Below are positions 1-6,279 of a stretch of 10,051 nucleotides of DNA, piece after piece. The notes under the pieces are model-generated. The model made no database searches and was not told the origin of the DNA. It saw only the letters and a program-made list of their open reading frames with translations. The stretch's first letter is position 1. Every line of letters starts with the position of its first letter. The translations under genes and the position numbers were made by a program. The DNA lies in the NCBI GenBank assembly GCA_944371685.1, contig CALVXV010000038.1:1-10051 (forward strand). Reading direction: 5' to 3'. The stretch comes from an uncultured Bacilli bacterium (GTDB lineage Bacteria > Bacillota_I > Bacilli_A > RF39 > UBA660).

Positions 1-22
1 TTTTTTTAGTTTTTGTTTTAAG

Positions 23-943
23 TTATTCTCTTAGATTTTTACTAATCATCTCTTGATACTCTGCAAGCTGTTTAATTCGTGAAATAATGCGTCCTGCTTT
101 AATGATTTCATCACCTTTAGAAGTGAATGCCAAATGATTTTCTAAAGCTTTTAAATCTAAATTAGAGGTAAAAAAAGTTGGTAATTTTTCATCCATTCTA
201 TACTGTAAAAGTGGACACAAAATTTCATCACGAGACCAAGGAGTCACCGCTTCAGCACCTAAATCATCAATTAGAAGTAAGGGAACCTTTTTAACATAAT
301 TATACTTATTTTTAAATTCACTTTTAACATCTGAATTAAATGAAGATTTTAAACTATTTAAAAATTCAGGCCAAAATACAATCGCACTTTTTATTCCATC
401 TTTACCAAGCTCATTAAGCATGGCAGCTATTAAATATGTTTTACCACAGCCAAAATTACCACATAAATAAAGACCTTTTTGATGAATATTTTTTTTATAA
501 TTTTTTATAAATTCTGTAAGCCATAAAATAGTCTGATATCTATTTTTATCTGTTTTATAAATTTTTTTTATTGAGGCTTCTTTAATTTCTTTAGGTACAT
601 TAAAAAGCATTGTATTAGCGTGCGACTTTTCTTCTTTATCTAATTTTTTCTTATACTTACAAGGTTTATAACTAAATTCCAAGGCTTCACCATTTAACTT
701 TGGCAATTTGGCATATCCAGTTATTTTATTTTGACAAGCTGCCAAGCCAGGACAATTTTGACAATTATGATATTCTATAGAACTTTCTTCTAAAAGCGAG
801 GTATATTTTTTGAGAACTTCTCTTTTTATTTTTAATTTGCACACAAATTCTTTAAAATTTGTATTTTGTAAAGCTTCATCATAAGATTCATCTAATAAAT
901 AATCCAAATTATTTTTTTTTAGTTTATCTCCAACCTTCTGCAT
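23..943 (-). CDS. dnaI: Primosomal protein DnaI, helicase loader ATPase
   Basis: DnaI is the AAA+ loader that places the replicative helicase on DNA during initiation and restart in Bacillota, working with DnaB and DnaD in the cytoplasm. The 306-residue length fits the family (about 310). Residues 1-100 form the helicase-interaction region with a Cys cluster (C61, C64, C70, possibly C95) matching the DnaI zinc-binding domain. The ATPase domain follows: Walker A GNFGCGKT at 162-169, Walker B LLLIDD at 222-227, a sensor-like TSN at 259-261 and a GRIISR Arg-finger region at 284-289. The start is supported by AGAGGTGA at 949-956, five bases upstream, which overlaps the dnaB stop codon; the two genes are thus likely translationally coupled. 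Only 22 bases follow the stop inside the window and no terminator is visible. Family assignment is firm. Confidence 0.96.
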   Translation of the reverse strand: MQKVGDKLKKNNLDYLLDESYDEALQNTNFKEFVCKLKIKREVLKKYTSLLEESSIEYHNCQNCPGLAACQNKITGYAKLPKLNGEALEFSYKPCKYKKKLDKEEKSHANTMLFNVPKEIKEASIKKIYKTDKNRYQTILWLTEFIKNYKKNIHQKGLYLCGNFGCGKTYLIAAMLNELGKDGIKSAIVFWPEFLNSLKSSFNSDVKSEFKNKYNYVKKVPLLLIDDLGAEAVTPWSRDEILCPLLQYRMDEKLPTFFTSNLDLKALENHLAFTSKGDEIIKAGRIISRIKQLAEYQEMISKNLRE

Positions 944-948
944 TCAAA

Positions 949-957
949 TCACCTCTA
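949..957 (-). promoter_or_regulatory. dnaI ribosome binding site overlapping dnaB stop codon
   Basis: On the minus strand the dnaB stop TAG runs straight into AGAGGTGA (stop at 957-955, Shine-Dalgarno at 956-949). Terminating ribosomes therefore sit on the dnaI initiation site, suggesting coupled translation of the two primosome proteins. Confidence 0.7.
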
Positions 958-2217
958 TAAATCTTTCAAGCTAGCTTCTAAGGCTGCAATATCATCACTA
1001 CTTGCCACATTTTCTTCAAACTTTTTATCAAACCAATCAGGCCTTGCTTCTTTTTTGATGGTTTTAGTTTTAGCTTTATTTTTATTTTCTTTTTTACATA
1101 TATTCATAGCTTCTTCAACCGTTTTTATATTACTTCTTTTCCACTGATTGGCAATTGTCAACACGAAATTACGAGTTAATTTATTATCATTAATTCTAAG
1201 TACATAATCAATAAGTACGTTGACAACCCCAGGAGGTAACTCATAATCAACCATTAAATTTTCCACTAAAAGTAAATCTTTTTTACTAGGTTTAATTCCC
1301 TTATTTTTACCGGTTATAAAGTCATAAGGTGAAGTGGTTTCAAAAGTATATATCTGTTTAGATTTTCGTGAACCATCACCAACTTTTTTTCGTAAATATT
1401 CAGGTTGTTTTTTATAAACCAAAGAAGGCGTCGTATTTTGATGTTCAAAAGTATAATAATTATGACAATTAGAGCGTAATAAATCTTTATCAATTATTTT
1501 CTTTTCATTTACTGAATTACGAATTAACTCTGAAAGTTCGCCTTCATCTAAATTATAAATATAGGCAAGCTTATAAATTAAAGACTTAGTCTCTTTTGTG
1601 ATTGAACGGTGATTTAAAATTTCCCCTGGTATTAATGCGAGTAAACTATTTAAATCAATGTTTTCATCTACCAATAAATCTACCTGCTTAACTTTACGAA
1701 CATCATTACCATCATATACCTCTAAAGCGTTTGTCACTTCAAAAGTATCTGAAAAAGAAATACTGACATCTTTATAATCTTTTAAATCAATAGATGGTAT
1801 TTTAAAGATATTTAAAACTTTCTCATATTCTGGTCTACCAATATTACTAATAAGAGTAGTAGCCAAAATGGGATTATCTATAAATTCGCTAGGTTCTAAA
1901 GGAGAATATAACTCATAAATATAGCTATTAATATTTCCTTTTTTCATGTATGTTTTCAAAAGCCCTATAGCTTCTAATTTTTCTCTAGCTTCTAAAATAT
2001 CTTCTAATTTTATCCGCATTTCAGCCATCAAACTATGATGAGTATACTCTGCTGAAATAATTTGACTCGCGTCTAAATTACTCCATAATGTAAAATATAG
2101 GCTTATAGCCACACTACCAATGATAGGCTGATATAGTTTAATTAAAACAAGGCGAGATTCATTATTTAAAATTGTTGCGTTTTTAACAATATAAGTATCT
2201 GCTGGTAGTAAATTCAT
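955..2217 (-). CDS. dnaB: Replication initiation and membrane attachment protein DnaB (DnaB/DnaD family)
   Basis: This is the Bacillota DnaB, a helicase-loading primosome protein and not the replicative helicase (which is DnaC in Bacillus). The 420 residues are slightly shorter than the Bacillus protein. The N-terminal winged-helix region begins with LLPADTYIV at 3-11 and contains LYQPIIGSVAISLYFTLW at 28-45, both typical of the family. A low-complexity basic linker spans about 262-310. The C-terminal DnaB/DnaD domain follows with PPGVVNVLIDYVL at 328-340 and the YxxxIxxxW signature in the form F351-I355-W359. A Lys-rich stretch (374-390) and a short acidic tail close the protein. The start has a GAGGTGAGGT ribosome site at 2221-2230. 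It precedes dnaI by 11 bases, the conserved order in Bacilli; the usual upstream nrdR is absent and an operon of surface proteins is there instead. Confidence 0.95.
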   Translation of the reverse strand: MNLLPADTYIVKNATILNNESRLVLIKLYQPIIGSVAISLYFTLWSNLDASQIISAEYTHHSLMAEMRIKLEDILEAREKLEAIGLLKTYMKKGNINSYIYELYSPLEPSEFIDNPILATTLISNIGRPEYEKVLNIFKIPSIDLKDYKDVSISFSDTFEVTNALEVYDGNDVRKVKQVDLLVDENIDLNSLLALIPGEILNHRSITKETKSLIYKLAYIYNLDEGELSELIRNSVNEKKIIDKDLLRSNCHNYYTFEHQNTTPSLVYKKQPEYLRKKVGDGSRKSKQIYTFETTSPYDFITGKNKGIKPSKKDLLLVENLMVDYELPPGVVNVLIDYVLRINDNKLTRNFVLTIANQWKRSNIKTVEEAMNICKKENKNKAKTKTIKKEARPDWFDKKFEENVASSDDIAALEASLKDL

Positions 2218-2220
2218 CTT

Positions 2221-2246
2221 ACCTCACCTCTTTTAATAGTGTATCA
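2221..2246 (-). promoter_or_regulatory. Candidate extended -10 promoter and RBS of dnaB-dnaI
   Basis: Downstream of the terminator of the surface operon the minus strand reads TGATACACT (2246-2238): a TGn extension followed by a 4/6 match to TATAAT. The position 17 bases upstream (2266-2261) lies inside the terminator hairpin and matches TTGACA poorly. Transcription would start near 2231, leaving a leader of about 14 bases that is almost entirely the GAGGTGAGGT ribosome site (2230-2221). A promoter is expected here because a terminator separates dnaB from the upstream operon, but the match is weak. Confidence 0.35.
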
Positions 2247-2250
2247 CATT

Positions 2251-2280
2251 TTAAACAAAAAACCTAGCAAACGCTAGGTT
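2251..2280 (-). terminator. Rho-independent terminator of the surface-protein operon
   Basis: The minus strand carries AACCTAGC - GTTT - GCTAGGTT (2280-2261), a perfect 8-bp stem with a 4-base loop, followed by TTTTGTTTAA (2260-2251). It begins eight bases after the stop codon of the thioester adhesin gene. The plus strand has A residues and no T-run after the hairpin, so it acts in the minus direction only. Confidence 0.9.
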
Positions 2281-2288
2281 AAAAACTA

Positions 2289-3536
2289 TTATTTATTAGC
2301 TTTCATTTTTTTATCACGATATATAACTACTGCTACACCGCTAGCAATTATAAGTAATCCGACTCCTAAAATTGTAAGTGAAAGTTTAGAAGCTGTATTA
2401 GGAACATTTATAACAGTACCACAATCCCATGCACCATATAATGTCATGTTATTATTTAAAGCTGTACCGTCAACCCATTTACCAGTTAAATCTTCTTTAG
2501 TATACCAACCATTAAATTTACAATTTTCTTGTCTAGTAGTTAATTCTTTTTCTTGATTATAACTAGTACCTTTGTCATAGCAACTTCTACCAGGAGTTGG
2601 ATCAGTTAAATTAGGATCTGGTTTAACATCACCTACTATAACATAATCAACACAAACTTTTGGTTTATCTACTTTAGCCGTTAAACTAACTTCTTTAGAT
2701 AATTCATCAGTATACAAAGTTACTAAACGTTGATAAGATGTATCAGTTGGCTGATAAATATATGATGTAGCATTTCCAGTAGCTGATACTTTAACTTTAA
2801 TCGTTGTTGATTGCGCTAAAGCATTAGCCGGAATTTTAACTATAAATTTATCGCCGGCATTAAATGTATCTTTCTTATTTCCTTTAGTATCAGTAACAAC
2901 AGTACCACTAGGAGCACCACTAACACTAACTTTATAAGTTGAAGCACCAGTCAAAGTTGGAGCTATTTCTTCGGAAACAAAGTAATTTCCATCACTAGAT
3001 AAATTCATATTAGAATTACTTACATTAACATCTAATGATGATTTAGCATTAGCTTTAGCGTTCTTAGCTTCACTAACTAATTTTTGAATATAACTTCTAA
3101 TTCCATAAGGATCTGCTGCATCAGTTGTAAAATCTGAACTTAATTTATCAGTTTGACCAGTATCTGACAAATACCACCAAACAGCAGCTTGAGTAATAAA
3201 TCTATCTTGTTCTCCATTACCTTTGATAGTTTTATATGGATAACCATTTTGAAGGATATATGTTAATCCGGCATCTCCCTCTTTTACTAATGAAACATTA
3301 GTAGTTTTTTCTGGCCATTTTTTAGATAAATCCATACAGTAAGCTACTTTACCATCTGAAGTTTTAAATTTCGCCCATTTATAATTTTCTCCAATATAAG
3401 AGACCATAACTCCTTTTTCCCTATTAATTGTAGGGTTTTTAGGAGCTGCATTAATTGAAGGTATTAAAGTAACCGAAATAACTGCAACTATTAATATACT
3501 AATTAAAGCATTAAATACTTTTTTAATATTTTTCAT
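2289..3536 (-). CDS. Sortase-anchored thioester-domain surface adhesin
   Basis: Secreted cell-wall protein of 415 residues, likely a covalent-binding adhesin. A signal peptide (basic KNIKK, hydrophobic 9-25, likely cleavage after SINA at 30) is followed by a thioester domain: YCMD with C67 and TQAA with Q116, the Cys-Gln pair whose internal thioester reacts with host amines in the TQXA family. A beta-rich, Ser/Thr-rich region (about 165-290) follows, probably Ig-like. Residues 318-370 resemble the InlB B-repeat/Listeria-Bacteroides repeat (KFNGWYTKEDLTGKWVDG, then MTLYGAW). Four Cys (295, 319, 339, 372) lie in this C-terminal module. The sorting signal is VPNTA (378-382), then a hydrophobic helix (385-406) and a basic tail. 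The RBS AAGGGGGAA is at 3542-3550. It follows the Pro-Thr-Glu protein gene by 21 bases and is the last gene of that operon. The host ligand is unknown. Confidence 0.9.
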   Translation of the reverse strand: MKNIKKVFNALISILIVAVISVTLIPSINAAPKNPTINREKGVMVSYIGENYKWAKFKTSDGKVAYCMDLSKKWPEKTTNVSLVKEGDAGLTYILQNGYPYKTIKGNGEQDRFITQAAVWWYLSDTGQTDKLSSDFTTDAADPYGIRSYIQKLVSEAKNAKANAKSSLDVNVSNSNMNLSSDGNYFVSEEIAPTLTGASTYKVSVSGAPSGTVVTDTKGNKKDTFNAGDKFIVKIPANALAQSTTIKVKVSATGNATSYIYQPTDTSYQRLVTLYTDELSKEVSLTAKVDKPKVCVDYVIVGDVKPDPNLTDPTPGRSCYDKGTSYNQEKELTTRQENCKFNGWYTKEDLTGKWVDGTALNNNMTLYGAWDCGTVINVPNTASKLSLTILGVGLLIIASGVAVVIYRDKKMKANK

Positions 3537-3557
3537 GTTTATTCCCCCTTACTTTGA

Positions 3558-5378
3558 CTAACGCGTTTTCCTTACTGAATTTTGTTGTGTATTTTGCTGA
3601 CTAGCAAGCCATTCTTTTCTCTCTGGACTATTCATCCAAGCTTCTGCAATAACTTCATAATCTGTTTCTGGTGTCACTGGCTCTGGGTCTTTAGAATTAT
3701 CAAGTTCAGCGCCACCGTCACCCTTTTTACGTTTAGAGCCAGCAATGCCTGCTCCAATAAGCCCCGCACCAGCAATTCCACTTACAGCAGCCATTACTGC
3801 AGCTGGATCACCCGTTTGTGGAAGATTCGAAGTTACTGTATATACAGGTTCTGGAGTTGGCTCCGGTGTAGGTTCCGGAGTTGGTTCAGGCGTTGGCTCC
3901 GGTGTAGGTTCCGGAGTTGGTTCTGGCGTAGGTTCAGGTGTAGGCTCCGGCGTAGGTTCAGGCGTTGGCTCCGGTGTTGGTTCTGGTGTAGGCTCAGGAG
4001 TTGGTTCAGGCGTTGGCTCCGGAGTTGGCTCTGGATCTGGAGTATCTTCTATTGGTTTATCACCAGGTTCAGCATCTGGATTATCTGACATATCTTGATT
4101 TTCGCCTAATTGATCATTTTCTAATTTTTCATAATCATCTTTAGTAATACTCGTTACTAAATTACCATCTTTATCATATACTTTATAATTTTGCCCATCA
4201 GAAGTTGAAAATACATAATCACCAATTGTTGCAGATTGTTCAGTTTGACCATTTTGAATCATTTCATCAGTTGGAGCTGAAGGTAAAACATCAGAATTTA
4301 CTATTGCATCTTCTGGAAGTTTACCACTTTGCTTAAGTTCATCAATCAAATCTTGAAGTTGTTCACCACTCAAGCCAACACCACCTTGAGCAATTGTATA
4401 ACTTCCGTCTTCATTTTTAATAAATAAATATTCATTATCATTAACTTCAAAATCAGACACACCATCATTAGTTTGTTGATTTTCTTGAGTATTATCTTGA
4501 ACGTTCTCATTCTGAGATATCCAAGAAGTAATCACATTACCACTTGCATCATTAATAACAACATTACCATTTTCATCTTTAGTGGCCGTATATCCTGAAT
4601 CCCCTAAGATTACAGATGATCCAGCTTCTAAATTAGCATCAACAGTTTCTTTATCAAAAGCATTAACACTACCATATTTATCTGTAATTTGCTGTAATTG
4701 ATCCTCAGAAACATCCCCAACAACATAAATTTGTCCATCTTGTTCAAAAACTTGATAACCATTTTCATTATTTTCTAAAACATTTTTATCACTTTCAATA
4801 GTTGACTGAGTAGTTTGATCATTTTGTGTATTATCAATTACATCTTCTTGTATATTATTTTCCACATTTGTTATATTAGTATTTTCAGATGTCATATCAG
4901 AAGATACATTTTCCATATCATTAGTATTTTCTTGAACTTGAACATCATCAGTAACTTCACCAACTTCTGGAACTCTACTATCAATTTCCTCATTAATAGC
5001 AGGTGTAGAAGTTTCTTGAGTACTATCACTAGTCATAGAAGCATCCATAGTATCTTCATGCCTAGCATCAGTAATCGCTTGAGAAACCGCTACCGCTTCA
5101 TTAATTTGTTTAGCAAGTTCATCACTGCCAATCATAGAATCATAATCAACAGTTTGTGTATGACTTTCTTGAGTAGTATTATTAACAATACTGGCATCTT
5201 GAGCAAGAGCCGGTGTCGGAGCTCCAGCTAACATACTAAGTAAACCACCAGCTAAAACAGCATCTTTAAACAATCCTTTTGGATTACTTAACAATCTACG
5301 TAATTTGTCTTTTAAAGAGCCATCAATACTTTCAGCTCTCAAATGTTTTGCTCTATAAACCTTAAATCTTTGAAACAT
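3558..5378 (-). CDS. Large LPQTG surface protein with Pro-Thr-Glu repeat stalk
   Basis: Predicted exported wall-anchored protein of 606 residues; no enzymatic domain recognised. It has a long basic n-region (1-38), a hydrophobic stretch (39-53) and a likely cleavage at PALA|Q (59/60). Residues 60-205 are polar and disordered-looking, rich in Asn, Gln, Asp, Ser and Thr. Two diverged repeat domains follow (about 208-287 and 316-412), each starting with a Tyr-rich strand, continuing with SxxQLQ and ending in DxxGNxxTS. A stalk of 15 TPEP units occupies 452-511. The sorting signal is LPQTG (519-523), a Gly/Ala-rich hydrophobic segment (526-547), then KRKK (549-552). Unusually a 54-residue tail follows (553-606), containing AEAWMNSPERKEWLASQ. 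The start is set by a GGGGG ribosome site at 5385-5389. First gene of an operon with the thioester adhesin. Likely a stalk or adhesion protein; this is inference from architecture. Confidence 0.88.
   Translation of the reverse strand: MFQRFKVYRAKHLRAESIDGSLKDKLRRLLSNPKGLFKDAVLAGGLLSMLAGAPTPALAQDASIVNNTTQESHTQTVDYDSMIGSDELAKQINEAVAVSQAITDARHEDTMDASMTSDSTQETSTPAINEEIDSRVPEVGEVTDDVQVQENTNDMENVSSDMTSENTNITNVENNIQEDVIDNTQNDQTTQSTIESDKNVLENNENGYQVFEQDGQIYVVGDVSEDQLQQITDKYGSVNAFDKETVDANLEAGSSVILGDSGYTATKDENGNVVINDASGNVITSWISQNENVQDNTQENQQTNDGVSDFEVNDNEYLFIKNEDGSYTIAQGGVGLSGEQLQDLIDELKQSGKLPEDAIVNSDVLPSAPTDEMIQNGQTEQSATIGDYVFSTSDGQNYKVYDKDGNLVTSITKDDYEKLENDQLGENQDMSDNPDAEPGDKPIEDTPDPEPTPEPTPEPTPEPTPEPTPEPTPEPTPEPTPEPTPEPTPEPTPEPTPEPTPEPTPEPTPEPVYTVTSNLPQTGDPAAVMAAVSGIAGAGLIGAGIAGSKRKKGDGGAELDNSKDPEPVTPETDYEVIAEAWMNSPERKEWLASQQNTQQNSVRKTR
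3846..4037 (-). repeat. 12-bp tandem repeat encoding (Thr-Pro-Glu-Pro)15
   Basis: Fifteen in-frame 12-bp units (3846-4025) encode TPEP, plus a degenerate DPEP unit at 4026-4037. Units differ mainly at synonymous third positions, so the peptide is kept while the DNA drifts. Two neighbouring 36-bp blocks, 3858-3893 and 3894-3929, differ at one base, marking a recent three-unit duplication. Locally the sequence is much richer in G+C than the rest of the window. Unit gain or loss always preserves frame, so stalk length can vary. Confidence 0.95.
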
Positions 5379-5427
5379 ATATATCCCCCATTTCTAATTT
5401 CATCACGCTTCTTTTGTTTTGGCGCAT

Positions 5428-5456
5428 ATAATATCATTAAATTTAATATTTGTCAA
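5428..5456 (-). promoter_or_regulatory. Sigma-A-type promoter of the surface-protein operon
   Basis: The minus strand has a perfect -35 TTGACA (5456-5451), a 17-base spacer and -10 TATTAT (5433-5428, 5/6). It is followed by a leader of about 45 bases and the GGGGGA ribosome site of the Pro-Thr-Glu protein. This is the best promoter in the window. The spacer contains a 12-bp AT-only palindrome, ATTAAATTTAAT (5436-5447), which might be an operator or chance in AT-rich DNA. Confidence 0.8.
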
Positions 5457-5473
5457 ATTAACACATTTTAAAC

Positions 5474-6028
5474 CTAAACATATATAAAAGTCTCAATTTC
5501 ATTATATTCATCTTTTAAAACTTCCATATATATTTCATCATAAAATTGGTTTTTAAAACAATATGTTTTATGTCTAATACCAAACTTTTTAAATCCTAAA
5601 CTTTCATATAATTTTATGGCTTTTTTATTAAATGAAAATACCTTAAGCATAATATTATTCAAATTCAAATTATTAAAACCATAATCTAATAAAAGTTTAA
5701 TTGCTTCTTTACCATATCCTTGGCCTCTATTTTTTTTATCACCTATAAAAATTTTAAGTTCTGCATTTTCATGTATTAAATCGACACATGAAAAACCGCA
5801 AAAACCAATAAGTTCATCACCCTCTTTTGAAATAATTCCAAAATTATAATCATTTTGATTATCTCTAAGCCACTCTTTTGCTTTTTCCACTGTCACAACC
5901 TCAGTATCAATACCAATATTTTCACTAACAGTCTTATCATTAAACCATTTAACAAATATTGAAACATCATCGCTACATAGAGGTGACAAATATAGTCGGC
6001 TGCCCATAAGTTTAACAAAATACTTCAT
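5474..6028 (-). CDS. GNAT family N-acetyltransferase (RimJ/RimL type)
   Basis: Predicted acetyl-CoA-dependent N-acetyltransferase of 184 residues, a normal length for the family. The opening SRLYLSPLCSDDVSIFVKW (10-28) matches the RimJ/RimL and ribosomal-protein-acetyltransferase type. The acetyl-CoA motif A is RGQGYGKEA (101-109), preceded by the beta4 strand AELKIFIGDK (89-98). Motif B follows as NKKAIKLYESLGFK (134-147), and the C-terminal YDEIYMEV (163-170) is a typical last strand. The substrate cannot be read from sequence: protein N-termini, aminoglycosides, polyamines or small molecules are all used by relatives. The start has GAGGGTG at 6034-6040, five bases upstream. It stands alone between two gaps of 251 and 95 bases, with its own candidate promoters and no clear terminator, so some read-through to the surface operon is possible. 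Confidence 0.9.
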   Translation of the reverse strand: MKYFVKLMGSRLYLSPLCSDDVSIFVKWFNDKTVSENIGIDTEVVTVEKAKEWLRDNQNDYNFGIISKEGDELIGFCGFSCVDLIHENAELKIFIGDKKNRGQGYGKEAIKLLLDYGFNNLNLNNIMLKVFSFNKKAIKLYESLGFKKFGIRHKTYCFKNQFYDEIYMEVLKDEYNEIETFIYV

Positions 6029-6050
6029 ACAAACACCCTCTATACATACA

Positions 6051-6079
6051 ATTATAACAGAATTATATCATTTTGACTA
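6051..6079 (-). promoter_or_regulatory. Candidate sigma-A promoter of the acetyltransferase gene
   Basis: On the minus strand TAGTCA (6079-6074, 4/6 to TTGACA), a 17-base spacer and a perfect TATAAT (6056-6051) lie just upstream of the GNAT gene. A second overlapping option is GTGAAA (6091-6086), an 18-base spacer and TATAAT (6067-6062). AT richness makes TATAAT common, so which one works, if either, is uncertain. Confidence 0.45.
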
Positions 6080-6160
6080 TTATTATTTCACATTTTTACC
6101 TTATTTTACATAGGAAAATATATAATTAAAACAAAATATCAAAAATAATTATATCAATTA

Positions 6161-6268
6161 TTACCCAGCAGTAAACTTTCTATACTTCACAACAACTTTA
6201 AACTTTAAATCTAAAACATCAACCGTTTCTTCTATAAACAATTTTTTACAAAGCAAATTCCTAATCAA
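6161..6268 (-). other. Short ORF-like stretch downstream of murD (35 codons from a TTG)
   Basis: Starting at a TTG (6268-6266), the minus strand encodes a 35-residue peptide that begins hydrophobic and basic (LIRNLLCKK) and continues with FIEETVDVLDLKFKVVVKY before ending in FTAG and TAA (6163-6161). The frame is open back to 6289, inside murD. Codons of the second half (GAA GAA ACG GTT GAT GTT) look coding-like. No ATG and no ribosome site support a start, so it may be a gene remnant or chance. No family recognised. Confidence 0.2.
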
Positions 6269-6279
6269 AATAAAAATTG

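Larger units (their letters stand above)
6029..6279 (-). other. 251-bp intergenic region between murD and the acetyltransferase gene
   Basis: The GNAT-proximal half (6029-6100) holds the ribosome site and candidate promoters. The murD-proximal half contains a short open stretch (see 6161-6268). An imperfect stem TTCCTA/TAGGAA (6286-6281 with 6263-6258) overlaps the murD stop codon but has a 17-base loop and no good T-run. No tRNA, riboswitch or convincing terminator is seen. Confidence 0.6.

Noticed and set aside
3846..4037. CRISPR-like array
   Set aside because: Repeats are 12 bp and contiguous, without spacers, and translate in frame as TPEP.
3582..4098. Plus-strand open frames rich in Gly-Ser-Val or Arg-Trp-Phe repeats
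   Set aside because: They are antisense reflections of the TPEP repeat, which keeps other frames free of stops. They have no ribosome site, and the minus-strand gene has a signal peptide and sorting signal.
4815..5231. Plus-strand frame of 138 codons inside the surface-protein gene
   Set aside because: Its Ile/Ser/Arg-rich composition is the complement of an Asn/Asp/Thr/Glu-rich coding region; no ribosome site or recognisable domain.
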